Shown in pieces: positions 24,718 through 32,829 of a DNA stretch of 64,000 bases (within the stretch, counting starts at the first letter, position 1; every line of letters begins with the position of its first letter). The stretch is from Bacillota bacterium (GTDB lineage: Bacteria; Bacillota; Sulfobacillia; Sulfobacillales; Sulfobacillaceae): assembly GCA_021820965.1 (NCBI GenBank), contig JAKACZ010000002.1, positions 1 to 64,000 of the forward strand, read 5' to 3'. A program made the position numbers and the translations under genes. The notes below the pieces were generated by a model. That model was not told the DNA's origin. It worked only from the letters and a program-made list of their open reading frames with translations, and did no database searches.

Positions 24718-25626
24718 ATGCCGTTACGTGAACATCGTGAACATCGTGAACACGGTGAACACCACCGCGGCCGTCTTACTAAAAAGGCGGCCCGATCCGG
24801 GACTGGAGCCGGGGAAATGATTCGGCAGCAAAATGCGCTGCTGGATACGGAGGCCTCATCCTCATTGGCACCCGATGTTCAGTCGTCGGGCGTCACCGCC
24901 CAGCGGGTGCAGGACATGATTCGTGAAGCCATGAATCAGCAGCGAAACAGATCGTCGGGATCGCCGGGAAAGGATTCGCCATCAGGATCGCCGAGCCAAC
25001 GTGGGACCCAAAGCGAAAGCGGAAATCAAAACCTCACCCCAAGAAAGGTACGGCAGATGATTCAGCAGGCGCTCCAGCAGCAGGAGGGGTCGAGCACTGG
25101 TGGCGGCGCGTCCGGCGGCGGCCCGTCAGTTTCCGGGGGAGGGTCGCTGGGCCAGAAACACGGACAGGGTGGGCAGCAACAGCTGACCGTTCAACAAGTG
25201 CAAGAGATGATCCAACAGGCGCTGAACCAGCCGAAGAGCGGATCAACCTCGCCAAGGAAGCCGGGGTCGTCGGAGTCGGGGGCCCGATCCGCGAGTGGTG
25301 ATCTTTCGTCTAACTCTTCCAGCATATCGCGGCTTAAAAAGCTGGTCAAAAAAGGCCATGCTCAGCAGCCGTCGAACTCCGGGCGCAGTTCGTCTTCGCA
25401 CCAGTCAGATTCCGACGGTTCGCCGTCCAGCCAGTCCACCACTGGCGGGTCGTCGCCAGAGACCGTAGCACAGGTGCTGACTCAGGCTCAGTATCAGCTC
25501 AGCCAGGAATTGGAGGCTAATCTCATGAAATTGAAAAGCGTTATCCGCGAAAGCCAGGAAATCGCCAAAAAAATTGAGCTGGTGCTCGGCCAGGGCAATC
25601 GTAGTAGTGGTGGCAAGAATTCGTGA
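24718..25626 (+). CDS. Low-complexity Gln/Ser/Gly-rich repeat protein, unknown function
   Basis: A 302-residue protein. The N-terminus is a tandem HRE/HGE stretch (REHREHREHGEHHRG) encoded by near-perfect 9-bp DNA repeats. Three copies of a helical unit follow, TAQRVQDMIREAMNQQ (~60), TPRKVRQMIQQALQQQ (~108) and TVQQVQEMIQQALNQP (~160), separated by Ser/Gly/Pro-rich linkers. The C-terminal helix holds LTQAQYQLSQELEANLMKLK. It has no signal peptide or membrane segment. The composition is like that of spore-coat or structural scaffold proteins, but no family is recognised. ATG 24718 has GGGAGG at 8 bases. It overlaps the next gene by GTGA. Confidence 0.75.
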   Translation: MPLREHREHREHGEHHRGRLTKKAARSGTGAGEMIRQQNALLDTEASSSLAPDVQSSGVTAQRVQDMIREAMNQQRNRSSGSPGKDSPSGSPSQRGTQSESGNQNLTPRKVRQMIQQALQQQEGSSTGGGASGGGPSVSGGGSLGQKHGQGGQQQLTVQQVQEMIQQALNQPKSGSTSPRKPGSSESGARSASGDLSSNSSSISRLKKLVKKGHAQQPSNSGRSSSSHQSDSDGSPSSQSTTGGSSPETVAQVLTQAQYQLSQELEANLMKLKSVIRESQEIAKKIELVLGQGNRSSGGKNS

Positions 25627-26816
25627 GAGCCCGCGCGCTTCTGGTTCAGGCCGGCGAGGTCTTTTCGCCCGCGCCCTTAGGCGCGGTGGACATCCTCACC
25701 GTCAATAATCATATTGTGGCTATTGGCCCCAAGTTGGCGCTCCCCGATTGGGCAAGCGGTGAGGTTATTGATGCGCGCGGCCTTTTAGTGTTTCCCGGCA
25801 TGGTGGATCAGCACGTGCACTTCAGTGGCGGGGGCGGTGAGGGCGGTCCCGAGTTTCGCACGCCGGAACTGGCTCTGTCGGACATGACGCGCTACGGACT
25901 GACCACGGCGGTCGGGATTCTCGGAACCGACGGTACAACCCGGTCGGTTCAGGAACTGTTGGCCAAGGCCCGGGCGTTGGCCGCGGAAGGGCTCAACACC
26001 CGCATTTATACGGGGGCCTATGAGGTGCCCACCCGCACCGTAACCCAAAGTCCCCGCAACGACATTATTCTTATTGACCGCTGCGTTGGCATTGGCGAGA
26101 TTGCTATTTCCGACCACCGCGGCAGTCACCCCAGTGACCGTGAATTGGCTCATTTGGCCGGTGAGGCCCGAACTGGGGGTCTTTTGAGTGGCAAGGCCGG
26201 GGTGCTGCACTTACACGTAGGCAGCGGACGCCGAATGATTAATCCGGTGTTGGAGGTCTTGGAAATGGCCGACGTGCCCATCGGGACCATGGTGCCAACC
26301 CACCTCAATCGAAGGCGGGAGCTTTTATTGGACTCGGTGCGTTACGGAAAACTGGGCGGGTTTTTGGACATTACCACCAGTATTGAGCCGGACAGTCACA
26401 ACCGGGAGGCGGTCGACCCGGTCGAGGCCGTAGACATTCTGCGTCATGAAGGCATTTTGCTGGAGCAAATTTCGTTGAGTACCGATGCCGGCGGTTCGGC
26501 CCCGGTGTTTGATGTTCAAGGTCATCTGGTGCATATGGGAATCGGCAGCGCCAAAAGTCTTTGGCGAACCGTGCGCGAACTGCACCGGCGTTTGGGCTGG
26601 GCCTGGAATGAGGCCATTCGGCCTGCCACCGAAACCCCGGCCCGTATTCTTAAGCTGAATGATGTGGGGCGCATTCAAGTTGGGGGGCGGGGGGACCTGA
26701 TGCTCACGGACGAAAATCAGGTTGTGACGGTCATCGGAGGCGGCCGGGTGTTAGTCAGAGACGGGCATGTGGTGGCACGGGGCATGTTTGAGCGGGTGGA
26801 GGACGCGCATTCGTGA
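25623..26816 (+). CDS. iadA: Isoaspartyl (beta-aspartyl) dipeptidase
   Basis: A 397-residue amidohydrolase-superfamily enzyme matching IadA (~390). Metal-ligand motifs are visible as VFPGMVDQHVHFSGGGGEGG (first HxH), LHLHVGSG, PTHLNR and the final aspartate in LSTDAGGS. It cleaves isoaspartyl dipeptides formed by protein damage. The segment VGIGEIAISDHRGS matches the family's region after the bridging ligand. GTG 25623 overlaps the upstream stop. Its place inside the ylb-type cluster is unusual compared with Bacillus. Confidence 0.9.
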   Translation: MRARALLVQAGEVFSPAPLGAVDILTVNNHIVAIGPKLALPDWASGEVIDARGLLVFPGMVDQHVHFSGGGGEGGPEFRTPELALSDMTRYGLTTAVGILGTDGTTRSVQELLAKARALAAEGLNTRIYTGAYEVPTRTVTQSPRNDIILIDRCVGIGEIAISDHRGSHPSDRELAHLAGEARTGGLLSGKAGVLHLHVGSGRRMINPVLEVLEMADVPIGTMVPTHLNRRRELLLDSVRYGKLGGFLDITTSIEPDSHNREAVDPVEAVDILRHEGILLEQISLSTDAGGSAPVFDVQGHLVHMGIGSAKSLWRTVRELHRRLGWAWNEAIRPATETPARILKLNDVGRIQVGGRGDLMLTDENQVVTVIGGGRVLVRDGHVVARGMFERVEDAHS

Positions 26817-28474
26817 ATTGGAACCGTAGATCGTGGAGCCGACTTCGGGAAATCGCCGAGGTCCTAGCCCACCACGGCCTTTTGTGGATACTAGACACCG
26901 TCGGCTTATCCGGTTACCTCTCTTGGGGCGGACGGATTCGCGCCAAGACGCTCCCCACTATTGACGCCGAATGGCCGGAGCGGGTGCGTCTGGTGTTGGC
27001 AGATTTGGGGCCAACCTATGTCAAGCTGGGTCAATTAGCCTCGATTCGTCCGGATGTGCTGCCGGACGCTCTGGTGAAATCCCTGGAGCATCTACAAGAT
27101 GATGTTCCGCCGTTCGGCTATGATCAGGCGGTGCAGATTATTGAGCGAGCTTGGGGGCGGCCACTCGCGGACAGGGTGGCCTGGTTCGATATCACCCCGC
27201 TGGCCGCGGCCAGCATTGGTCAGGTGCATCGGGCGCGTCTTGACGACGGCCGTCCGGTGGTCATCAAAGTGAGGCGGCCGGGCATTCAGGAGCGCGCGGA
27301 ATCAGACTTCCGCATTCTTAAAGTGCTGGCTCAACGCGCGGAAAAACGTAGCGCCTGGGCACAACAGAATGATTTAACCGGGTTGGCGGATGAGTTGGTA
27401 TTGACGATGCGCGACGAGCTCGATTTTACGGTGGAAGCCCAGAATACCGATACGGCCCGCCGAAATCTCGCCTCCAATCCCGACGTGCTGGTGCCTTCCG
27501 TCATCTGGGACTTGACTCGGCCAGACGTATTGGTGTTGGAATCGCTTACCGGGGTGAAGGTCAACGACGCGCAGGGGCTTTCACGGATTAACACCTCGCC
27601 GCAAGAGCTGGGGCAGCGGTTTGTGCATAGCTTGTACCAGCAAATCTTTCTGCAAGGATTTTTTCATGCGGACCCGCATCCCGGCAATGTCCATGTGGAT
27701 GCCGAAGGCCGGCTCATATTCCTGGACTGGGGCATGGTGGGTATGCTCTCTCAGGAAATGCGCAACCGCTCGGTGGAATTAGTTTTGGGGTTGGCGGAAG
27801 GCCTCTCCGAAACGGTAGCGGACGCACTGATGGCGATGGGTTCGGTTGACCACAGTATCGATCGGCGGGTACTGGTGCGGGACATCGACCGGCTACGCCG
27901 ACGGTACTATGAAACACAACTGAAGGACTTTCGGTTGGCGCAGGCGATGACCGATTTATTCGGGGTGGCCCAGCGCCATCGGCTACGCATACCGGTCGAA
28001 TATATGTTATTGGCCAAGACAGCCGTGATAGCCGATGGGGTGGTCCGGGCGCTGGATCCCGACTTTTCCCTTTTGGCGATGGGAAAGCCGCTTTTCGGCG
28101 AACTCTTATGGAGCCGCATCAACCCGCAAAACTGGGGACCCAGTGCGCTGAGAAGCTCCATGAAGATTGCAACCAGCCTGGCTCATATTCCGGATGAGCT
28201 GGAGCGGGCGCTAAAGACGCTCTCGCGCGGCGAGATCCGGATTGTGCTGGAGCATAAAAACCTTGACAGGATGTTGGCTCATTGGGAAATGCTCATCAAC
28301 CGGGTGGCGGTTACGCTGTTGTTAAGTGCCGGGATACTGGGTTTGGCGCTGGTGGTGCACAAGGGGCATCTGGACCGACTGGCAGGGATGCCGTTCGGCG
28401 AATACGCCTTTATCGCCATGTTGGCGCTGGGGGTGTGGCTAGCGATCAGCAGCTTGGGTCGACGCAAACTGTGA
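26813..28474 (+). CDS. ABC1/UbiB-family atypical kinase
   Basis: A 553-residue protein of the AarF/UbiB/ABC1 family. The family-specific KxGQ motif is in TYVKLGQLASIRPDVLPD, the alanine-rich loop in AAASIGQVHRARL, the ATP lysine in VVIKVRRPG, and the catalytic region in FHADPHPGNVHVD plus LIFLDWGMVG. Two C-terminal membrane helices (VTLLLSAGILGLALVVHKG; YAFIAMLALGVWLAISSL) anchor it. Relatives support quinone and lipid metabolism, probably as ATPases. The start GTG 26813 overlaps iadA by 4 bases. No ubiquinone or menaquinone genes are nearby. Confidence 0.9.
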   Translation: MNWNRRSWSRLREIAEVLAHHGLLWILDTVGLSGYLSWGGRIRAKTLPTIDAEWPERVRLVLADLGPTYVKLGQLASIRPDVLPDALVKSLEHLQDDVPPFGYDQAVQIIERAWGRPLADRVAWFDITPLAAASIGQVHRARLDDGRPVVIKVRRPGIQERAESDFRILKVLAQRAEKRSAWAQQNDLTGLADELVLTMRDELDFTVEAQNTDTARRNLASNPDVLVPSVIWDLTRPDVLVLESLTGVKVNDAQGLSRINTSPQELGQRFVHSLYQQIFLQGFFHADPHPGNVHVDAEGRLIFLDWGMVGMLSQEMRNRSVELVLGLAEGLSETVADALMAMGSVDHSIDRRVLVRDIDRLRRRYYETQLKDFRLAQAMTDLFGVAQRHRLRIPVEYMLLAKTAVIADGVVRALDPDFSLLAMGKPLFGELLWSRINPQNWGPSALRSSMKIATSLAHIPDELERALKTLSRGEIRIVLEHKNLDRMLAHWEMLINRVAVTLLLSAGILGLALVVHKGHLDRLAGMPFGEYAFIAMLALGVWLAISSLGRRKL

Positions 28475-28527
28475 ATTGACACGGATTTGGTACGGTCCTA
28501 TACTAGTGAGAGTGTCGCGAGGTGGAA

Positions 28528-29088
28528 ATGGTGGAAGTCAGGGTTTCAGATGTGAAAAAGTGGGCCGGGCGTGAAGCTGCGGTACAGATGGTGGAACCTT
28601 GGCCAGAAGACGCCCAGGCACGCGTCGATTACCCGCTGATAAACCCCGCCCAAGTCCGTGTCTTGGTGCGTAATGCCGGAGGTGGCACCCTGGTGGTGGA
28701 CATTTCCGGTCAGGTGAAAGCGAAGGCGGTGTGTGATCGGTGTGCCGAACCCTTCCAGATTGCCTTGCCGTTCGAGGCGACCGAGGAATTCCGGGAAGAG
28801 CCTGGCCCGAACGACGAGAATTTGGACTATTCCCGGTTCACCGGGGATGCCATCGATCTGGATGAGATAGTGTCTGACGCCGTGGGTGTCAGTTTCCCCA
28901 TCGCCCTTGTATGTCGACCCGATTGTAAGGGATTGTGTCCTGTCTGCGGCATCAACTGGAACGAGTCAACGTGCCAGTGCGCGCCGCCCGCGGACAATCG
29001 TTGGGCCCCCTTAGACAAGCTTGTGGCTCATCACCTGCGGCAACACGAAGAATTGGAGCGAGACAAAAATGGCCGTACCAAAGCGTAA
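28528..29088 (+). CDS. ylbN: YceD/YlbN-family (DUF177) protein
   Basis: A protein of about 186 residues. The pattern AVCDRCAEPF near the middle and a C-terminal cysteine cluster CRPDCKGLCPVCGINWN...CQC match DUF177, which always sits just upstream of rpmF and affects 23S rRNA/L32-related processes in bacteria and plants. GTG 28522, ATG 28528 and GTG 28531 are possible starts behind GAGGTGG. It overlaps rpmF by 20 bases, so translation is coupled. This completes the ylb-type cluster. Confidence 0.9.
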   Translation: MVEVRVSDVKKWAGREAAVQMVEPWPEDAQARVDYPLINPAQVRVLVRNAGGGTLVVDISGQVKAKAVCDRCAEPFQIALPFEATEEFREEPGPNDENLDYSRFTGDAIDLDEIVSDAVGVSFPIALVCRPDCKGLCPVCGINWNESTCQCAPPADNRWAPLDKLVAHHLRQHEELERDKNGRTKA

Positions 29089-29251
29089 ACTATCCCGGTC
29101 CCGCACTCATCGGCGCCGTTCGCAGTGGAAGCTGACCGCGCCGGCCTGGGTGGAATGCCCAAGGTGCCATGGCGACCGTCTGCCGCACCACGTCTGCCCG
29201 CATTGCGGGTTTTATGACGGGCGTACCGTCATAAGGCACGAGGATTCGTGA
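29069..29251 (+). CDS. rpmF: 50S ribosomal protein L32
   Basis: A 60-residue protein beginning MAVPKRKLSRSRTHRRRSQW, the invariant L32 N-terminus. Two CxxC knuckles, ECPRCHGDR and VCPHCGFY, bind zinc, so this is the zinc-dependent (C+) form. ATG 29069 lies within the 3' end of the DUF177 gene, with GGAGCGAG upstream. A terminator follows 19 bases after the stop. Confidence 0.97.
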   Translation: MAVPKRKLSRSRTHRRRSQWKLTAPAWVECPRCHGDRLPHHVCPHCGFYDGRTVIRHEDS

Positions 29252-29269
29252 CCCATTCACGATTTCGCG

Positions 29270-29303
29270 GCTCGATCGACGACTGGTCGCATCGGGCTTT
29301 TTT
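29270..29303 (+). terminator. Intrinsic terminator after rpmF
   Basis: GCTCGAT (29270-29276) pairs with ATCGGGC (29291-29297), one G-T pair, extended inside by CGAC/GTCG, and is followed by six T. It separates the ylb-type cluster from the fatty-acid operon. Confidence 0.75.
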
Positions 29304-29304
29304 C

Positions 29305-29334
29305 TTGCTGAGATATATGACTAGGTGATAATAT
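29305..29334 (+). promoter_or_regulatory. Sigma-A promoter of the fapR operon, possible FapR site
   Basis: TTGCTG (29305-29310) and GATAAT (29327-29332) are 16 bases apart; TAATAT with 18 bases is an alternative. The spacer and -10 carry ATGACTAGGTGATAATAT. Its AC-TAG-core semipalindrome is in the place where FapR operators overlap promoters in Bacillus. FapR commonly represses its own operon, with malonyl-CoA as inducer. The operator is suggestive only. Confidence 0.5.
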
Positions 29335-29375
29335 CTGATCATATTCATCAGCAAGTGCTGAATGGGAGGTCGGTG

Positions 29376-29951
29376 ATGGCTAGACTGGGACGTTCCGAGC
29401 GCCAGCGTCTGCTTAAGGAGCGTATCCGAGAACATCCGCTGCAAACCGACGAAGAATTGGCCCGCTATTTTGGGGTGAGTGTGCCCACTATCCGCCTGGA
29501 CCGATTCCACCTCGGCATCCCCGAGCTTCGCTTGAGGTCGGAAGGGCTGGCTCGCCAAGCTGTTCGCGGACTTCGCGCGATGAGCCGCCAGGAAATGGTG
29601 GGAGAACTGGTGGACTTGGATCTGGGGCGATCGGGCCGGTCGGTGATGGATACCACAGCCGCCATGGGATTCGAACGGACCGGCGTGTTGCGCGGTCATT
29701 ATATATTCGCCCAGGCGGACTCACTGGCGCTGGCGGTGGTGGACGGCGACGTGGTATTGACCGGGTTGGTCAATGCCAAGTACAAGCAGCCGGTTATGGC
29801 CGGTGAACAGATTTGGGCAACCGCGGAGGTTTTGCGTCATATGGGCCCCCGCTGGGTGGTGCTGGTGGTCAGCACCGTGCGCGAACTGCCGGTGTTTCGG
29901 GCGAAGATGGTTGTGGTCGCGGTCGAAGGCGGGAAAGGGGCGTTGGGTTAG
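29376..29951 (+). CDS. fapR: Fatty-acid/phospholipid synthesis repressor FapR
   Basis: A 191-residue protein. The N-terminal helix-turn-helix (ERQRLLKERIREHPLQTDEE to VPTIRLDRFHLGIPE) and the C-terminal hot-dog (thioesterase-like) domain bind DNA and malonyl-CoA. The hot-dog segment includes GHYIFAQADSLALAV and VLTGLVNAKYKQPV. FapR represses fatty-acid genes when malonyl-CoA is low. ATG 29376 follows GGGAGGT. It ends immediately before the plsX GTG, the standard fapR-plsX-fabD/fabH order. Confidence 0.93.
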   Translation: MARLGRSERQRLLKERIREHPLQTDEELARYFGVSVPTIRLDRFHLGIPELRLRSEGLARQAVRGLRAMSRQEMVGELVDLDLGRSGRSVMDTTAAMGFERTGVLRGHYIFAQADSLALAVVDGDVVLTGLVNAKYKQPVMAGEQIWATAEVLRHMGPRWVVLVVSTVRELPVFRAKMVVVAVEGGKGALG

Positions 29952-30956
29952 GTGAAAATTGCGGTTGACGTCATGGGAGGCGACCTGGCGCCCAAGGCAG
30001 CAATCCAAGGGGCCCGTGCGGCCGTCATAAAACGAGAGGACATCAACATATTTCTGGTCGGCGACCGCAGTGCGGTGCCTGAATCACTTTTGTCGTTGGC
30101 GACGCATGCGCGCATTGAGTGGGTTGAAGCCAGCGAAATTATCGACACCGCCGAAGCGCCGGTACAGGCGGTGCGGCAAAAACAAGACTCGTCGCTGGTC
30201 CGCACCGTGCGTCTGGTGCGGGATGGTGAGGCGGATGCAGCCATTTCCGCCGGCAACACCGGTGCGCTGATGGCGGCCGGCCTCTTTGTGCTGGGGCGTC
30301 TTTCCGGAATTGAACGACCGGCGCTCTCGGCAATTTTGCCCAGCTTTCACGGCTGGGGCGTGCTGATGTTGGATGTCGGCGCCAATCTCGACCCGCGTCC
30401 GTATCAACTTTATCAATACGGCGTGATGGGTTCGATCTACTGCCGCGAAGTGTATGGCATCGAAAACCCCAAGGTAGCGCTGCTGAATGTGGGGATCGAG
30501 CCGGAAAAGGGCCCGGCCTTGGTGCGCGAGGCTCATCAGTTGTTGGAGAAAGATCCCGAGGTGAACTTTGTTGGCAATTTGGAACCGCGAGAATTGCTGC
30601 AAGGCCAGGCTGATGTGGTGGTCACCGAGGGTTTCGCCGGCAATGTTGCATTAAAAGCTATCGAAGGAGCGGCCCGGGATATTTTTCGAGAGGTCCGGGC
30701 GGCGCTTTTGGGCGGGATGCGGCAAAAGCTGGGCGCTTTACTGATCAAGGACGGATTGCGGCGGCTGCGAAACCGCTGGGACTATCAAGAGCAAGGCGGG
30801 GCGCCGCTATTGGGTTTAAATCAGATTTTATATAAGTGCCATGGGTCCAGTGATGAGCGGGCGTTTTACCGCACGTTGCTCCGGGCCGATGACTACTGTC
30901 GACACGATTCCCAAAATCGCATCCGTGAACGTATCAAGGAAGGGGCCGAAGCCTAA
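29952..30956 (+). CDS. plsX: Phosphate acyltransferase PlsX
   Basis: A 334-residue protein starting MKIAVDVMGGDLAPKAAIQG with the PlsX signatures DAAISAGNTGALMAAGLF, VLMLDVGANLDPRPYQLYQY, ALLNVGIEPEKGPALVREAH and VTEGFAGNVALKAIEG. It converts acyl-ACP to acyl-phosphate for membrane phospholipid synthesis and acts peripherally at the membrane. It starts with GTG 29952 directly after the fapR stop and ends in TAATG overlap with fabH. Confidence 0.95.
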   Translation: MKIAVDVMGGDLAPKAAIQGARAAVIKREDINIFLVGDRSAVPESLLSLATHARIEWVEASEIIDTAEAPVQAVRQKQDSSLVRTVRLVRDGEADAAISAGNTGALMAAGLFVLGRLSGIERPALSAILPSFHGWGVLMLDVGANLDPRPYQLYQYGVMGSIYCREVYGIENPKVALLNVGIEPEKGPALVREAHQLLEKDPEVNFVGNLEPRELLQGQADVVVTEGFAGNVALKAIEGAARDIFREVRAALLGGMRQKLGALLIKDGLRRLRNRWDYQEQGGAPLLGLNQILYKCHGSSDERAFYRTLLRADDYCRHDSQNRIRERIKEGAEA

Positions 30957-31951
30957 TGGTACGTGCCGTACTCACCGGCCTGGGGACATATGTCCCTGAG
31001 CGGGTGTTATCGAATCAAGATTTGGAGCGCATGGTAGATACCAATGACGAGTGGATTGTGTCCCGAACCGGCATCAAAGAACGGCGCTTGGCGCGGGAGG
31101 ATGAGGCCACGTCGGACATGGCCCACCAAGCGGCCGAACGGGCGCTGATGGATGCCGGGCTTAAGGCGGACGAACTCGACTTTATTTTTGTCGCTACCAA
31201 CACGCCGGACACAGTGTTTCCCTCGACCGCAGCCCGATTGCAGGCAAGCCTGACCGACCGCCCGGTTCCCGGCGTCGACGTTCAGGCCGGCTGTACCGGA
31301 TGGATTTACGCCATTCAACTAGCGGCCGCGGTCATTGAGGCGGGCGTCTACCGCAAGGTACTGGTAGTGGCCAGCGACAAGCTTTCAAGCATTGTCGATT
31401 ATGAAGACCGCACCACGGCGGTCTTGTTTGGTGACGGGGCGGGAGCGATTGTGCTGGAGGCGCGGGAATCGTCCCCCTTTGGGGTGTTGGCCTGTTACCT
31501 TAACGCCGATGGGCGCGGTGCTGAGCTGCTGGTTCAGCCGGGCGGCGGATCTCGTTGGCCAGCATCACATGACACTGTCGATTCGAGATGGCATTTCCTA
31601 AAGATGAGCGGTAACGAAGTGTTCCGTTTCGCGGTAAAAGCGATGCCCGATGCTGTGGAGCAGGGGCTTAAACAGGCCGGTCTTAGCATCGCCGACATGG
31701 ACTTCTTAATTCCGCACCAAGCCAATCAGCGCATCATTGATGCGGCCATGCGCCAATTTAAGCTGAACGCATGCCAAGTCGTCAAGAATATTGAGCGATA
31801 CGGTAACACATCGGTCGCGTCAATTCCGCTGGCGTTGGACGAGGCGCGTCAAGAAGGGCGGCTCAAGCCGGGAGCGGTCTTGGTTTTTGCCGCCTTCGGC
31901 GCCGGGCTGACCTGGGGCTCGACCGTACTGCGCTGGGGCAAGGCGCTATGA
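30956..31951 (+). CDS. fabH: 3-oxoacyl-ACP synthase III
   Basis: A 331-residue thiolase-fold enzyme. The catalytic triad is visible: the cysteine in DVQAGCTGWIYAI, the histidine in FLIPHQANQRI and the asparagine in RYGNTSVASIPLAL. It condenses acetyl- or branched acyl-CoA with malonyl-ACP to begin fatty-acid synthesis. The cysteine context QAGCTG differs a little from the commoner AACAG. ATG 30956 overlaps the plsX stop by one base. The degV gene overlaps its 3' end. Confidence 0.95.
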   Translation: MVRAVLTGLGTYVPERVLSNQDLERMVDTNDEWIVSRTGIKERRLAREDEATSDMAHQAAERALMDAGLKADELDFIFVATNTPDTVFPSTAARLQASLTDRPVPGVDVQAGCTGWIYAIQLAAAVIEAGVYRKVLVVASDKLSSIVDYEDRTTAVLFGDGAGAIVLEARESSPFGVLACYLNADGRGAELLVQPGGGSRWPASHDTVDSRWHFLKMSGNEVFRFAVKAMPDAVEQGLKQAGLSIADMDFLIPHQANQRIIDAAMRQFKLNACQVVKNIERYGNTSVASIPLALDEARQEGRLKPGAVLVFAAFGAGLTWGSTVLRWGKAL

Positions 31952-32829
31952 GCATCGCGGTTGTCACCGACTCGGCTGCCGACCTGAATCCCGCGTTTTG
32001 TGAGCAACACCGGGTGTCGGTGGTGCCGTTGACGATCGAATACGGCGGTCAAAGCTATCAAGACCGGGTGGACTTGGAACCGGAGGACTTCCTTTCCGAC
32101 CTGCCGCACCTGCGCGACGTGCCGAAAACGGCAGCACCGTCGCCGGGGGCGTTTTTAGACGTCTACCAACGGCGCCTGGAGGCGGGCTTGCAGGGGATTC
32201 TATCCGTCCATTTGGCCGGCGGCCTTTCGGCCACGGTGCGGGCGGCCGAGGCAGCCAGCCGGATGGTGGACGGACCCGTCCAGGTTGTGGACGGCGAATC
32301 AGCCAGCCTGGGTACTGGTCTTTTGGTTTGGTGGGCAGCACGCCGGGCCGCCAACGGGGTGTCACTGGATGGTCTGGCCGCAGAAGTCACCCGGCTGAAG
32401 TCGCAGTTATTTGCGCTGGCCGCGCCGGTCACGCTGGAATACCTGGCGCGCGGCGGTCGCATCGGGCAGGCTGCGCGCCTAGTGGGTACCTTGTTAGACA
32501 TGAAACCGATTCTCATATTGGAACAGGGAATCTTTCGACCGGAGCGCAAGGTGCGCGGTGAACAGCAAATTGTGCCGGCCATGCTAGCATCGGCCGCTCA
32601 GCGGGTGCCGGCCGGGTCGCCAGTGCTGGCGGCCCTGGGTCACTGCGGCATGACAGACGCGCATCAAAAGCTCATGGATGCTGTGAATGACCGTTATCAG
32701 GTCTTGGGTTGGCTGGAAGGTGTGATTGGTCCCGTAATTTCCACCCACGTGGGCCCGGGTGCGTATGGCCTGATTATGTTGCCGCTGACCCACGATCAAA
32801 AGGAACAGTTTCAGGAGGTCGGATCGTGA
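31948..32829 (+). CDS. DegV-family fatty-acid-binding protein
   Basis: A 293-residue DegV protein with VVTDSAADLN at the N-terminus (family start ..TDSt.DL), KTAAPSPGAFLDVY (the TSQPS-type motif), ILSVHLAGGLSATVRAAEAA and LEYLARGGRIGQAARLVG (the LeyLkkGGRis pattern). Members bind a fatty acid and act as FakB partners that feed exogenous fatty acids to FakA kinase. The ATG overlaps fabH and the stop overlaps fabD (GTGA), so it is fully built into the operon. DegV is not normally present between fabH and fabD. No fakA is visible in the window. Confidence 0.9.
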   Translation: MSIAVVTDSAADLNPAFCEQHRVSVVPLTIEYGGQSYQDRVDLEPEDFLSDLPHLRDVPKTAAPSPGAFLDVYQRRLEAGLQGILSVHLAGGLSATVRAAEAASRMVDGPVQVVDGESASLGTGLLVWWAARRAANGVSLDGLAAEVTRLKSQLFALAAPVTLEYLARGGRIGQAARLVGTLLDMKPILILEQGIFRPERKVRGEQQIVPAMLASAAQRVPAGSPVLAALGHCGMTDAHQKLMDAVNDRYQVLGWLEGVIGPVISTHVGPGAYGLIMLPLTHDQKEQFQEVGS

